Positions 1 through 5,729 are shown, numbered from the stretch's first letter. The stretch: DNA of 8,012 nt from Actinomycetota bacterium (GCA_019348305.1 JAHWJQ010000092.1:1-8012), one strand, 5' to 3'. Program-made: numbers and translations. The notes: generated by a model from the letters alone, not told the origin.

Positions 1-619
1 AAGTGGGCATGCGGGCGAACAGCTCGCTCATGTCGCCGCCGGCATCGCGATGGCCGAAGGCCATCTCCTCGACCACCCGCTTGCGCCGGTCCTCGGGCTC
101 CTCGGGCTTGGTCCCGGCCAGGCGCAGCCTGCGGCACTCGGCCCGCAACTGCGTCGTCGTCTCCCGCCCCGCCAACCCCAACAGCCGCTGCTGCTCACCG
201 GGGGCCCGGGCCGACGCGGTGGCGATCTCGTTGGCCTGGGTGGCGGTGAGTGCCCCCGACACCAGGGCCTGCCTCGTCGCCGCCAGCTCGTCGTCGGCCA
301 GATGAGCCGCGGTCTCGATGGTGCGCGCCGCCTCCCAAGGGCTGGCCTTGGTGGCGTCGGCCAGCCACCGTTGGGCGCTGGCATGCCCGGCCGCCCGGCA
401 CCACCCCGTCTCGGCCACCCGGCCGGCGCTGATCGTCTTTCCGGCCATGGCCAGCCGCTCTACCTCGGCGAAGGCCAGCGTCAGCCCGGCCGCCTCGTCC
501 CCCGCAAGCGCAGGGGCGTCGAGTCCGGACAACACCGACTTCAGCTCCCGGGCCAGTGCCCGCACCGTCGTACCTGCATCTGTCGCCGGCGCCGGGGGCG
601 CCACCTCGGTGATGCTCAC
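1..619 (-). CDS. DUF222 (13E12-type) protein, N-terminal part, runs off the window
   Basis: The first 206 codons of a gene that continues beyond base 1. The visible part is helical and Ala/Leu-rich, and it fits the DUF222 pattern: a Gly-Arg-Val-Ala-Glu segment near residue 66, SAQRWLADAT at 81-90, WEAARTIETA at 95-104, then a Leu-Ala-Asp-Asp-Glu helix and a GALTATQANEIA segment at 122-133. In this family an HNH nuclease domain usually follows at the C terminus; it would lie outside the window, so nuclease activity is an inference. The start is the second of two adjacent GTG codons (622-620 and 619-617), because a strong AAGGAG ribosome-binding site at 632-627 sits 7 nt from it and only 4 nt from the first. 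A LexA-type operator and promoter lie about 100 nt upstream. Mycobacterial 13E12 genes are known members of the SOS regulon, which fits. Family call fairly sure; molecular role unknown. Confidence 0.8.
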   Translation of the reverse strand, partial: MSITEVAPPAPATDAGTTVRALARELKSVLSGLDAPALAGDEAAGLTLAFAEVERLAMAGKTISAGRVAETGWCRAAGHASAQRWLADATKASPWEAARTIETAAHLADDELAATRQALVSGALTATQANEIATASARAPGEQQRLLGLAGRETTTQLRAECRRLRLAGTKPEEPEDRRKRVVEEMAFGHRDAGGDMSELFARMPT

Positions 620-714
620 CACGCCGCTCCTTGTTACGAGCGGGCTGACTGAGAGAAGCGATGACGCCCGCTCCCGAGCGGCCGACTCGACGGTCGGCGG
701 TGACTACGAAGGCA

Positions 715-743
715 AGTGTACCGAACACACGTTCGCAATGCAA
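715..743 (-). promoter_or_regulatory. SOS-controlled promoter of the DUF222 gene
   Basis: A -35-like TTGCAT (743-738) and a -10-like TACACT (720-715) are separated by exactly 17 nt, and the LexA box fills most of that spacer. The expected transcript start near 708 leaves a 5' leader of roughly 90 nt before the GTG at 619. The hexamers are imperfect matches to the sigma-70 type consensus, but their spacing and the operator between them support each other. Confidence 0.6.
722..735. promoter_or_regulatory. LexA binding site (SOS box)
   Basis: The minus strand reads CGAACGTGTGTTCG, an uninterrupted match to the Gram-positive/actinobacterial SOS box CGAAC-N4-GTTCG, including the purine-N-purine-pyrimidine pattern of the Bacillus form in the middle four bases. 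It lies inside the 17-nt spacer of the predicted promoter for the DUF222 gene, where a bound repressor would block RNA polymerase. Seen in sequence: the perfect 5+5 palindrome and its position. Inferred: LexA binding and induction by DNA damage. Confidence 0.8.
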
Positions 744-753
744 GAAGAACTCC

Positions 754-784
754 GGCCGGCGGCGGGTTCGAGCAGAGGCCGGCC
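754..784 (-). terminator. Candidate hairpin terminator after tRNA-Gln
   Basis: On the minus strand GGCCGGC (784-778) and GCCGGCC (760-754) form a perfect 7-bp GC stem around a 17-nt loop, followed within four bases by the T-rich run TTCTTCTT. It lies about 35 nt past the tRNA 3' end and just before the -35 of the SOS promoter, so it could insulate the two units. The loop is long and the T-run is interrupted, so this is only a moderate call. Confidence 0.35.
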
Positions 785-819
785 AGCGACCCCGGCGCCG
801 GCAAGGTTGCACGATCGCG

Positions 820-891
820 CTCCGGGGCCAGGGCTCGAACCTGGGCTAGAGACTCCAAAGGTCCCGGTGCTACCAATTACACCACCCCGGA
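820..891 (-). tRNA. tRNA-Gln (anticodon TTG)
   Basis: A complete 72-nt cloverleaf reads on the minus strand. The acceptor stem is TCCGGGG / CCCCGGA (perfect), with discriminator G at 820. The D stem is GTGT/GCAC around AATTGGTA. The anticodon stem is GGGAC/GTCTC with one G-T pair, enclosing the loop CTTTGGA, so the anticodon is TTG (UUG), reading CAA and by wobble CAG. The variable loop is TAGC, and the T arm is CCAGG-TTCGAGC-CCTGG. The 3' CCA is not encoded and must be added after transcription. A -10-like TACGAT at 907-902 ends 10 nt before the 5' end; no convincing -35 is visible. Confidence 0.96.
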
Positions 892-972
892 CGGCGCGGC
901 CATCGTAGCGGCCGACCGCTCGGCACCCAGGGGGAGCCGGCCCGCCGGCTGGCCGCCCGTGCACCCTCCCAC

Positions 973-978
973 TAGGGT
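973..978 (+). promoter_or_regulatory. Possible -10 element of the bS22 gene
   Basis: TAGGGT fits the actinobacterial TANNNT -10 pattern and ends 11 nt before the ATG at 990, which would give a transcript with only a few leader bases. No recognisable -35 lies upstream. The same bases contain AGGG, which could alternatively act as a distant ribosome-binding site. Weak evidence. Confidence 0.3.
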
Positions 979-989
979 TCCGGCCAGAC

Positions 990-1088
990 ATGGGCTCGCT
1001 GATCAAGAAGCGCCGCAAGCGGATGCGCAAGAAGAAGCACAAGAAGATGCTCAAGGCCACCCGCTGGCAGCGACGAGCCGGCAAGTAA
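990..1088 (+). CDS. 30S ribosomal protein bS22 (AURKAIP1/COX24-domain mini-protein)
   Basis: A 32-residue, extremely basic peptide. It begins MGSLIKKRRKRM and continues with a run of Lys/Arg (RKKKHKK), then LKATRWQRR, and ends AGK with a TAA stop. This is the signature of the actinobacterial AURKAIP1/COX24-domain protein, which is the family seen as bS22 in mycobacterial small subunits near the decoding region; it should bind 16S rRNA. The size equals that of the family (about 32-33 residues). The only sensible start is the ATG at 990; no strong ribosome-binding site precedes it. The gene stands alone on the plus strand, divergent from tRNA-Gln and convergent with ispE 48 nt away. Nothing in that 48-bp gap looks like a strong terminator. 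Confidence 0.9.
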   Translation: MGSLIKKRRKRMRKKKHKKMLKATRWQRRAGK

Positions 1089-1136
1089 CTCGCCAACTCG
1101 TTCTCGGGAACCGCGACGGTGGTACCGGCGCTGTTC

Positions 1137-1820
1137 TCAGGAGGGGAATCCGGGGCGAGTCCTGGTCACGACCGCTCCGGGCACGTCAGGGAACGCGCCT
1201 TGCACGAACCAGGTGCCGCCACTCCCGGCGAGCACGGGGACCTGCCCGGTGGCGGCGTGGAGACGGTCGCGCCACTCGGCCAGTCGGGGCTCGACGACCA
1301 GCGCCGCCGGCTCGAGGTCGTTCGGCCCCTCTGACCGGGGGCCGCCCAGCTCGTCCCAGGCCCGGTACACCGCCGGCGTGGAGACCATCAGAGGCGGCGT
1401 CAACAGGGTGAACACCAGGTCTTCGTAGGGAAGCGCCTCGATGACCTCGCCGATGCCGCCCACCCTGGCCCTTCCCCCCACCAGGCAGAAGGGCACGTCC
1501 GCGCCCAGGCGGGCGGCGACGCCGAGGTCGCGGCAACCGGCCCACCGCAGGACGGCGGCGGCGTCGGCCGAACCACCGCCCAGGCCGGCGCCGGTGGGGA
1601 TGCGCTTGGTCAACTGCACCTGCGCCTGGCGGCCGATCGCCGACAGTGCCTTGGACACCAGGTTGTCGGGGGGGAGGTCGTTGGTGCCCTCGGAGAACAC
1701 CAACTCGTCGGCCAGGTCGAGGGTGACCATCTCGGCGTCGATGAGGTGGTAGCCGTCACCCCGCACGCCGACGACGCGCAGGGACCTGGTGAGCTTGGCC
1801 GGCGCGTCAACCCGGTGCAT
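1137..1820 (-). CDS. ispE: 4-diphosphocytidyl-2-C-methyl-D-erythritol kinase IspE (compact)
   Basis: Phosphorylates the 2-hydroxyl of CDP-methylerythritol with ATP, the fourth step of the cytoplasmic MEP route to isoprenoids. It is a GHMP kinase with all three motifs: APAKLT at 6-11 with the catalytic Lys9, the glycine-rich ATP loop PTGAGLGGGSADA at 75-87, and AGSGGTWF at 198-205. The catalytic Asp is D108 in GADVP, and GYH at 23-25 matches the substrate-binding His of the E. coli enzyme. At 227 residues it is much shorter than the usual 280-310. Residues are missing between the ATP loop and GADVP, and the tail after the third motif is only about 22 residues. The ATG at 1820 is chosen because the protein then begins just before the first motif; an upstream ATG at 1955 would add 45 non-homologous residues and bury the gene deep in rsmA. 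It overlaps the end of rsmA by 14 nt, which suggests translational coupling. Last gene of its run. Confidence 0.9.
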   Translation of the reverse strand: MHRVDAPAKLTRSLRVVGVRGDGYHLIDAEMVTLDLADELVFSEGTNDLPPDNLVSKALSAIGRQAQVQLTKRIPTGAGLGGGSADAAAVLRWAGCRDLGVAARLGADVPFCLVGGRARVGGIGEVIEALPYEDLVFTLLTPPLMVSTPAVYRAWDELGGPRSEGPNDLEPAALVVEPRLAEWRDRLHAATGQVPVLAGSGGTWFVQGAFPDVPGAVVTRTRPGFPS

Positions 1821-2634
1821 AGGCAGCCAGCCTGCCCCACGCTGCAACGTCGAGCTCCTCGGCCCTGGCCTCGGGCCGGACGCCGGCGGCCTCGAAGGCC
1901 TCTGGTGCAACGACGCCGGCCAGCGCGCCCCGAAGCATCTTGCGCCGGTGGGCAAAGCCGGCTCGCACCACCGCGAAAAGCCTCTCGGGCGGCACCGCCG
2001 CCGGGTCCACCGCCGGTTGCTCCCGGCGGGCGATCGCGACCAGGGCGGAGTCGACGTTGGGCTGGGGGACGAAGACCGTCCTCGGCACCCGCCCCACCAC
2101 CCGGGCCGTGGCCCAGTACGCCACCTTCACCGACACGGCGCCGTAGGCCTGGTCCCCGGGAGCGGCGGCGAGGCGTTCGCCCACCTCCTTTTGCACCATG
2201 ACCAGCATCCGGCGGATGGCGGGGACCGAATCCAACAGGTCGGCCACGAGGGGGGTGGCCACGTTGTAGGGCAGGTTGGCCACCAGCACCCATGGCGCCG
2301 TCTCGGGGCCCAACAGCCCCGGCCAGTCGAGCGTCATCGCGTCGGCCTCCACCACTCTCGCTCCCGCCGGCTCCACCACCGACCGCAGGACCGGTGTCAG
2401 GTGGCGATCGACCTCGATGGCGGTGACCGACGCTCCCGTCTCCAACAGCGCCAGCGTGAGCGAGCCCAGCCCTGCGCCGATCTCGACGATCCGGTCGCCC
2501 TCACCCACCTCCGCCAGCCTGGCGATGCGCCGCACCGTGTTGGCGTCGGCCACGAAGTTCTGGCCCAGCGCCCGGCTCGGGTGGAGCCCGAAGTGGTCGA
2601 GGAGGTCGAGGAGCTGGCGCCGGGAGTGGGTCAG
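1807..2634 (-). CDS. rsmA: 16S rRNA (adenine1518/1519-N6)-dimethyltransferase RsmA, CTG start
   Basis: Dimethylates two adjacent adenines in the 3' terminal hairpin of 16S rRNA (KsgA), using S-adenosylmethionine, late in 30S assembly. Motifs: ALGQNF at 22-27, the SAM-binding EIGAGLGSLT at 51-60, an acidic residue ending the next strand (AIEVD, 72-76), EADAM at 96-100, the catalytic NLPYN at 120-124, and a C-terminal rRNA-binding domain with FAHRRKMLR. At 275 residues the length is normal. The start is unusual. Starting at the first GTG (2553) would cut off the essential LGQNF motif. Between the in-frame stop at 2752 and that GTG there is no ATG, GTG or TTG, only CTG at 2634-2632, and it gives the expected family N terminus THSRRQLLDLL. 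It lies 7 nt after the stop of the upstream gene, with a weak GGTG ribosome-binding site, so coupled translation is likely. Confidence 0.9.
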   Translation of the reverse strand: MTHSRRQLLDLLDHFGLHPSRALGQNFVADANTVRRIARLAEVGEGDRIVEIGAGLGSLTLALLETGASVTAIEVDRHLTPVLRSVVEPAGARVVEADAMTLDWPGLLGPETAPWVLVANLPYNVATPLVADLLDSVPAIRRMLVMVQKEVGERLAAAPGDQAYGAVSVKVAYWATARVVGRVPRTVFVPQPNVDSALVAIARREQPAVDPAAVPPERLFAVVRAGFAHRRKMLRGALAGVVAPEAFEAAGVRPEARAEELDVAAWGRLAAYAPG

Positions 2635-2641
2635 GGGCCGG

Positions 2642-3343
2642 TCACCACTGGATCGCCACCCGGATGACGCCCTCTTCGAGGGGCGCCAGTTGCGAGAACG
2701 AGTGGGGAGACAGGTCGATGATGCGGCCGTCGATGTAGGGGCCGCGGTCGTTCACGGTGCACGTCGTACGCTTGCCGTTGGCCAGGTTCGTGACCCGCAC
2801 CACCGTCCCGAAGGCGATCGTGCGGTGGGCACAGGTCGTGGGCTGTCTGGCTTCGAAGTAGGAGGCGTCGCCTTCCTGCTTGTTGGGCGGCGCCGTGGTC
2901 GTGGTGGTGGTCGGGGCCACCGTCGTCGTGGGCTTGGGCTTGGCCGTCGTGGTGGTGGCTGGCTTGGGCTTGGCCGTGGTGGTCGTGACGACTGCCACCT
3001 TGGCCGTGGCCACGGCCGGCGCCTTGGTGGTGCCCGCCGCGGTGGTCGGCGGTACCACCGTGGTGGGCGGCGCCGAGGTTGTCGATGAGGTGGTGGTGGG
3101 ATTGGCGTTGGCGGCCTCGAAGGCGCTGAGCTCGGCCCGCGACCGGCTCGCCCGGGCGGCCGACGCCTCCACCCGCCGCATGCGGTCGTCGTCGGCTGTC
3201 GCCGACGGGCCGGCCGCCACGCGGCTCGTCGCCGGCGGCGAATCGTTGACATAGGCAAGAGAGACGAGCGGCACCAACAGCATCGCTGCGCAGAGGGCAG
3301 CGCCAGGAAGCCATCGTCTCTCCCGAGCGCCAAATCGGCTCAG
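2642..3343 (-). CDS. Secreted RlpA-like double-psi beta-barrel protein
   Basis: Likely exported and acting on peptidoglycan. From a CTG start the 233 residues run in order. First is a signal peptide with a basic n-region (RFGARERRW, 3-11), a hydrophobic stretch (12-30) and a possible cleavage site after SLA at 30. Next is a charged helical segment (about 50-80), then a Thr/Pro/Ala-rich wall-spanning linker (82-153) with two TTTTAKPKP repeats. Last is an RlpA-type double-psi beta-barrel (156-233) with AHRT, FGTVVRVTNLANG, NDRGPY and GRIIDLS. His173 and Asp199 match residues reported as catalytic in RlpA lytic transglycosylases; Cys171 and Cys195 may form a disulfide. The only other starts (ATG 3283 onward) would remove the positive n-region, while CTG 3343 has a strong ribosome-binding site 7 nt upstream. 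It sits where rpfB (Actinobacteria) or yabE (Bacillus) is found. Whether it cleaves glycan strands is not shown. Confidence 0.82.
   Translation of the reverse strand: MSRFGARERRWLPGAALCAAMLLVPLVSLAYVNDSPPATSRVAAGPSATADDDRMRRVEASAARASRSRAELSAFEAANANPTTTSSTTSAPPTTVVPPTTAAGTTKAPAVATAKVAVVTTTTAKPKPATTTTAKPKPTTTVAPTTTTTTAPPNKQEGDASYFEARQPTTCAHRTIAFGTVVRVTNLANGKRTTCTVNDRGPYIDGRIIDLSPHSFSQLAPLEEGVIRVAIQW
2931..2990. repeat. Two tandem 30-bp units in the Thr/Pro linker
   Basis: 2931-2960 and 2961-2990 begin with the same 17 bases and diverge only at a few third-position or neighbouring bases. Each unit encodes ten residues of the form TTTTAKPKP plus one residue. Flanking Thr codon runs (ACC/ACG) make the whole 2895-3100 stretch low in complexity. 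Such in-frame repeats commonly change copy number and so alter the linker length. Confidence 0.7.
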
Positions 3344-3350
3344 GACACGA

Positions 3351-3357
3351 CCCCTTC
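3351..3357 (-). promoter_or_regulatory. Ribosome-binding site that decides a CTG start
   Basis: GAAGGGG on the minus strand ends 7 nt before CTG 3343-3341, an ideal spacing. An in-frame TGA at 3358-3356 overlaps it, so translation of this frame cannot begin further upstream. A GTG at 3348-3346 is also nearby but is in another frame, which ends after two codons. Confidence 0.6.
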
Positions 3358-3388
3358 AATCCATGGCGGCCGATCACGGCCTCGACCG

Positions 3389-3418
3389 ACACTAGACAGT
3401 GTTCTTTCACTGCCGCAA
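3389..3418 (-). promoter_or_regulatory. Possible promoter of the RlpA-like gene, with a palindrome
   Basis: A -35-like TTGCGG (3418-3413) and a -10-like TAGTGT (3394-3389) are spaced 18 nt apart, at the very end of tatD. The expected transcript start near 3382 would leave about 40 nt before the CTG start. ACACTAGACAGTGT (3389-3402), an AT-richer palindrome with 5-bp arms, covers the -10 and may be an operator. On the plus strand it is followed by TCTTT, but nothing there needs terminating. This would give the RlpA-like gene, rsmA and ispE a start separate from metG-tatD. Confidence 0.35.
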
Positions 3419-4162
3419 GCGGAACGCCCGCTCGGCGTTGGCCCAGGTCGCCTCGGCCACCCGCTCGACGGCCACCGCCTTGAGCCGAGCCACCTCCGCC
3501 CCCACGAGGGGGAGGTTGGCCGGCGTGTTGGTCCTGCCCCGGTACGGCTCCGGGGCCAGGTACGGCGCGTCGGTCTCGACCAGCAACCGCTCCAGCGGGC
3601 AGAGCACTGCTGCGTCTCGAACGTCGCCGGCCCGCCGGAACGTGACGATGCCGCTGAAGGACAGGTAGGCGCCGAGGTCGAGGCACGCCTTTGCTTCCTC
3701 AGGGCCGCCCGTGAAGCAGTGGAACACGGTCCTGGCCGGGACCCCCTCGGAGCGAAGGATCGACCACGTGTCGTCCCACGCCTCGCGGGTGTGGATCACC
3801 AGCGCCAGGTCCCGTTCCTTGGCCAGTTGCACCTGGGCGGCGAAGACCTCCTGCTGCACCGGCCGGGGGGAGTGGTCGTAGTGGTAGTCGAGGCCGCACT
3901 CGCCCACCGCCACGACCCCGGGGCGATCGAGAAGGCCGACGATGCTCTCGACGCCCTGGACCGCGTCGTGGGGGTGCAGGCCCACGGTGGCCCACACGCC
4001 GTCGTGGATGGCCGCCACCTCGAGCGCGGCGACCGACTGGGCGGCATCGGTGCCCACGTCGACCATGCGGGTGACACCTGCGGCCCGAGCGGCCGCCACT
4101 GCCTCCGCCGGATCCTCAAGCCCCTCGTAGGGCAGGTGGCAGTGCGAGTCGGTCCACACCAC
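3407..4162 (-). CDS. tatD: TatD-family metal-dependent DNase
   Basis: A TIM-barrel metallohydrolase; characterised TatD proteins are Mg-dependent 3'-5' exonucleases on single-stranded DNA/RNA, and some members act in repair of oxidative damage. All metal ligands are visible: the HxH pair His7/His9 (DSHCHLP), Glu88 in GECGLDYH, His124 in VIHTREA, His148 in FHCFTG, and Asp198 in ETDAPYL. The late PYRG-NTP-NLP signature follows at 206-218. The 251 residues match the family size of about 250-265. Two adjacent GTG codons (4162 and 4159) can start it; the first is 2 nt past the metG stop, so expression is probably coupled to metG. A longer open frame reaching 5008 is only the shadow of metG and has no TatD homology. 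The substrate in this organism is not known. Confidence 0.92.
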   Translation of the reverse strand: MVWTDSHCHLPYEGLEDPAEAVAAARAAGVTRMVDVGTDAAQSVAALEVAAIHDGVWATVGLHPHDAVQGVESIVGLLDRPGVVAVGECGLDYHYDHSPRPVQQEVFAAQVQLAKERDLALVIHTREAWDDTWSILRSEGVPARTVFHCFTGGPEEAKACLDLGAYLSFSGIVTFRRAGDVRDAAVLCPLERLLVETDAPYLAPEPYRGRTNTPANLPLVGAEVARLKAVAVERVAEATWANAERAFRLRQ

Positions 4163-4164
4163 GG

Positions 4165-5688
4165 TCAGCCCGACAGGCGGGGAAAGAGCGGCTGGCCCTT
4201 CTCCACGACGAGGCCTCCGGGGTACCCACCCCACGTCGTCGCCTGCGGCAGGCGTTGCTCCCCGGGCGCACCAGCCAACCCGAGCCGCCGCCACATCTCG
4301 CCCGCCGCCGTCGGGATGGCCGGCCATGCCAGCAGGCTCACGATGCGCAGCGCCTCCAGGGCATCGCCCAGAACGGCGTCGAGCTCGGGCCCAGGCTCCG
4401 CCTTCCAGGGCTCGTTGGCCTCGAGATAGGCATTCGCCTCGCGCACCAGCCGCCACGTCGCCTCGAGCGCCTCGCTCGGCGCCGGCTTGTCCCAGGCCGC
4501 AGTCGCGCCGGCCACGGCTTCGGCCGCCGCCTGCTGCAGCGGGCTGCCGCCCTGCGGCCGCGACCCGGTGCCGCCGCACTTGCGGCCCACCACGGTGGCC
4601 ACCCGGGAGAACAGGTTGCCCAACTGGTTGGCGAGGTCGGCGTTGTAGCGGGTGACCATGCCCTCGTAGGAGAAGTCGCCATCGGGCCCGAAGGAGCTGT
4701 CGCGCAGGAAGTGGTAGCGGAAGCCGTCGACCCCGAAGTCGGCGACCAGGTCGGCGGGCGCGATCTGGTTGAGACTGGTCTTCGACATCTTCTCGCCCCC
4801 CACGAGAAGCCAACCGTGGGCGGCGACGCAGCGGGGCGGCTCCAGGCCCGCAGACATCAGCATCGCCGGCCAGTAGACGGCGTGGAAGCGGATGATGTCC
4901 TTGCCCACGAGGTGGTACGCGGGAGGCCACCACTTCTCGAAGGATGCGGGATCGTCGCCGTAGCCGGCGGCGCTTATGTAGTTGGGAAGGGCGTCGAACC
5001 AGACCCACGCCACGTGGCGGTCGTCCCAGGGCAGGGGGACCCCCCAGCGGAACGAGCTGCGGCTCATCGAGATGTCCTGGAGCCCGCCCTTGATGAAACC
5101 CAGCACCTCGTTGCGCCGGCTCTCGGGGTACACCGCCTCGGGGTGGCGGTCGTACCAGTCGAGCAGCCGCTGCTGGTAGCGCGACAAGAGGAAGAAATAG
5201 TTCTCCTCGGCCAGTACTTCGAGCGGCCGCCCGTGGACGGGGCAGTTGCCCAACTCCTGTCCCTCGACCGGGACCACCTCGGCTTCGGCGTAGTAGGCCT
5301 CGCAGGCGACGCAGTACAGGCCTTCGTAGGTGCGCAGCTCGATGTCCCCGTTGTCGTACACGGCCTGGAGGAAGCGCTGCACCGCCTGGTGATGCCGCGG
5401 CTCGGTGGTGCGGATGAACTGGTCATAGGCGATGTCGAGGTCGTCCCACGCCTGGCGGAAGCGGGCACTGTTGCGGTCGGCCAGTTCCTGTGGCGAGATG
5501 CCCTGGGCTTCGGCCGCTCGCAACATCTTGAGGCCGTGTTCGTCGGTCCCGGTGAGATAGAAGACCTCGTCTCCCTGCAGCCGGCGCCACCTACAGAGAG
5601 CATCGCCCGTCACGGTGGTGTAGGCATGTCCTATATGGGGAGCGTCGTTGACGTAGTAGATCGGCGTCGTGGCGTAGAAGCGGCCCAT
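4165..5688 (-). CDS. metG: Methionyl-tRNA synthetase
   Basis: Charges tRNA-Met with methionine in the cytoplasm and so supplies both initiator and elongator Met-tRNA. It is a class I synthetase. The HIGH motif is at 18-21 (APHIGHAY), the KMSKS loop reads KMSKT at 300-304, and WFDALPNYISA (230-240) and the VGKDIIRFHAVYWPA segment (261-275) form the methionine pocket side. The connective insertion has a single zinc-knuckle-like set, C126-x2-C129 and C149-x2-H152. A helical anticodon-binding domain follows from about 345. There is no C-terminal tRNA-binding (EMAP-like) extension, so at 507 residues it is the short bacterial form. The ATG at 5688 gives the standard N terminus. A TAGGCT -10-like element (5704-5699) ends 10 nt upstream, and no good ribosome-binding site is visible, hinting at a very short leader. 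Confidence 0.97.
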   Translation of the reverse strand: MGRFYATTPIYYVNDAPHIGHAYTTVTGDALCRWRRLQGDEVFYLTGTDEHGLKMLRAAEAQGISPQELADRNSARFRQAWDDLDIAYDQFIRTTEPRHHQAVQRFLQAVYDNGDIELRTYEGLYCVACEAYYAEAEVVPVEGQELGNCPVHGRPLEVLAEENYFFLLSRYQQRLLDWYDRHPEAVYPESRRNEVLGFIKGGLQDISMSRSSFRWGVPLPWDDRHVAWVWFDALPNYISAAGYGDDPASFEKWWPPAYHLVGKDIIRFHAVYWPAMLMSAGLEPPRCVAAHGWLLVGGEKMSKTSLNQIAPADLVADFGVDGFRYHFLRDSSFGPDGDFSYEGMVTRYNADLANQLGNLFSRVATVVGRKCGGTGSRPQGGSPLQQAAAEAVAGATAAWDKPAPSEALEATWRLVREANAYLEANEPWKAEPGPELDAVLGDALEALRIVSLLAWPAIPTAAGEMWRRLGLAGAPGEQRLPQATTWGGYPGGLVVEKGQPLFPRLSG

Positions 5689-5729
5689 GGCTGCGGCGAG
5701 CCTAGTGAGGGCAAGGGGGGTCGGTTCTT
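5689..5729. promoter_or_regulatory. Short divergent spacer between metG and the AbrB-like gene
   Basis: Only 41 bp separate the two start codons, so promoters for both genes must overlap here or reach into coding sequence. For metG a TAGGCT (5704-5699, minus) is the best -10 candidate. For the plus-strand gene AAGGGGGG (5713-5720) is the ribosome-binding site, 9 nt from GTG 5730, while its promoter probably lies inside the metG 5' end; TTGACG at 5648-5653 is a possible -35 without a well-placed -10. A regulator binding here could affect both genes. Confidence 0.35.

Noticed and set aside
765..841. GGTTCGAGC at 765-773 repeats, in inverted orientation, the T-arm core of tRNA-Gln (833-841), hinting at a tRNA remnant or attachment site.
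   Set aside because: Only nine bases plus a GGCC match, with no complementary T stem or acceptor strand beside it; the TTCGA core is common and the match is inverted rather than direct.
1089..1136. Gap between the convergent bS22 and ispE genes as a bidirectional terminator.
   Set aside because: Only a 4-bp stem (CGGT-GGT-ACCG) with no T-run on either side.
716..1411. A plus-strand open frame of 231 codons across the SOS promoter, tRNA and bS22 gene.
   Set aside because: It crosses a clear tRNA and a clear small ribosomal gene in another frame; the product has no recognisable domain.
1789..2667. A 292-codon plus-strand open frame antisense to rsmA.
   Set aside because: His/Arg/Gly-rich shadow with no motif; rsmA has complete motifs on the other strand.
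2895..3100. GTGGTG-rich stretch as a possible CRISPR-like or microsatellite array.
   Set aside because: It is codon repetition of Thr/Pro/Ala in the RlpA-like linker; there are no spacers or regular repeat units beyond two 30-bp copies.
3407..5008. A 533-codon open frame on the minus strand covering tatD and half of metG, suggesting a fusion.
   Set aside because: Only the part after 4162 shows TatD motifs; upstream it is Arg/Gly-rich shadow sequence of metG, which is itself intact in another frame.
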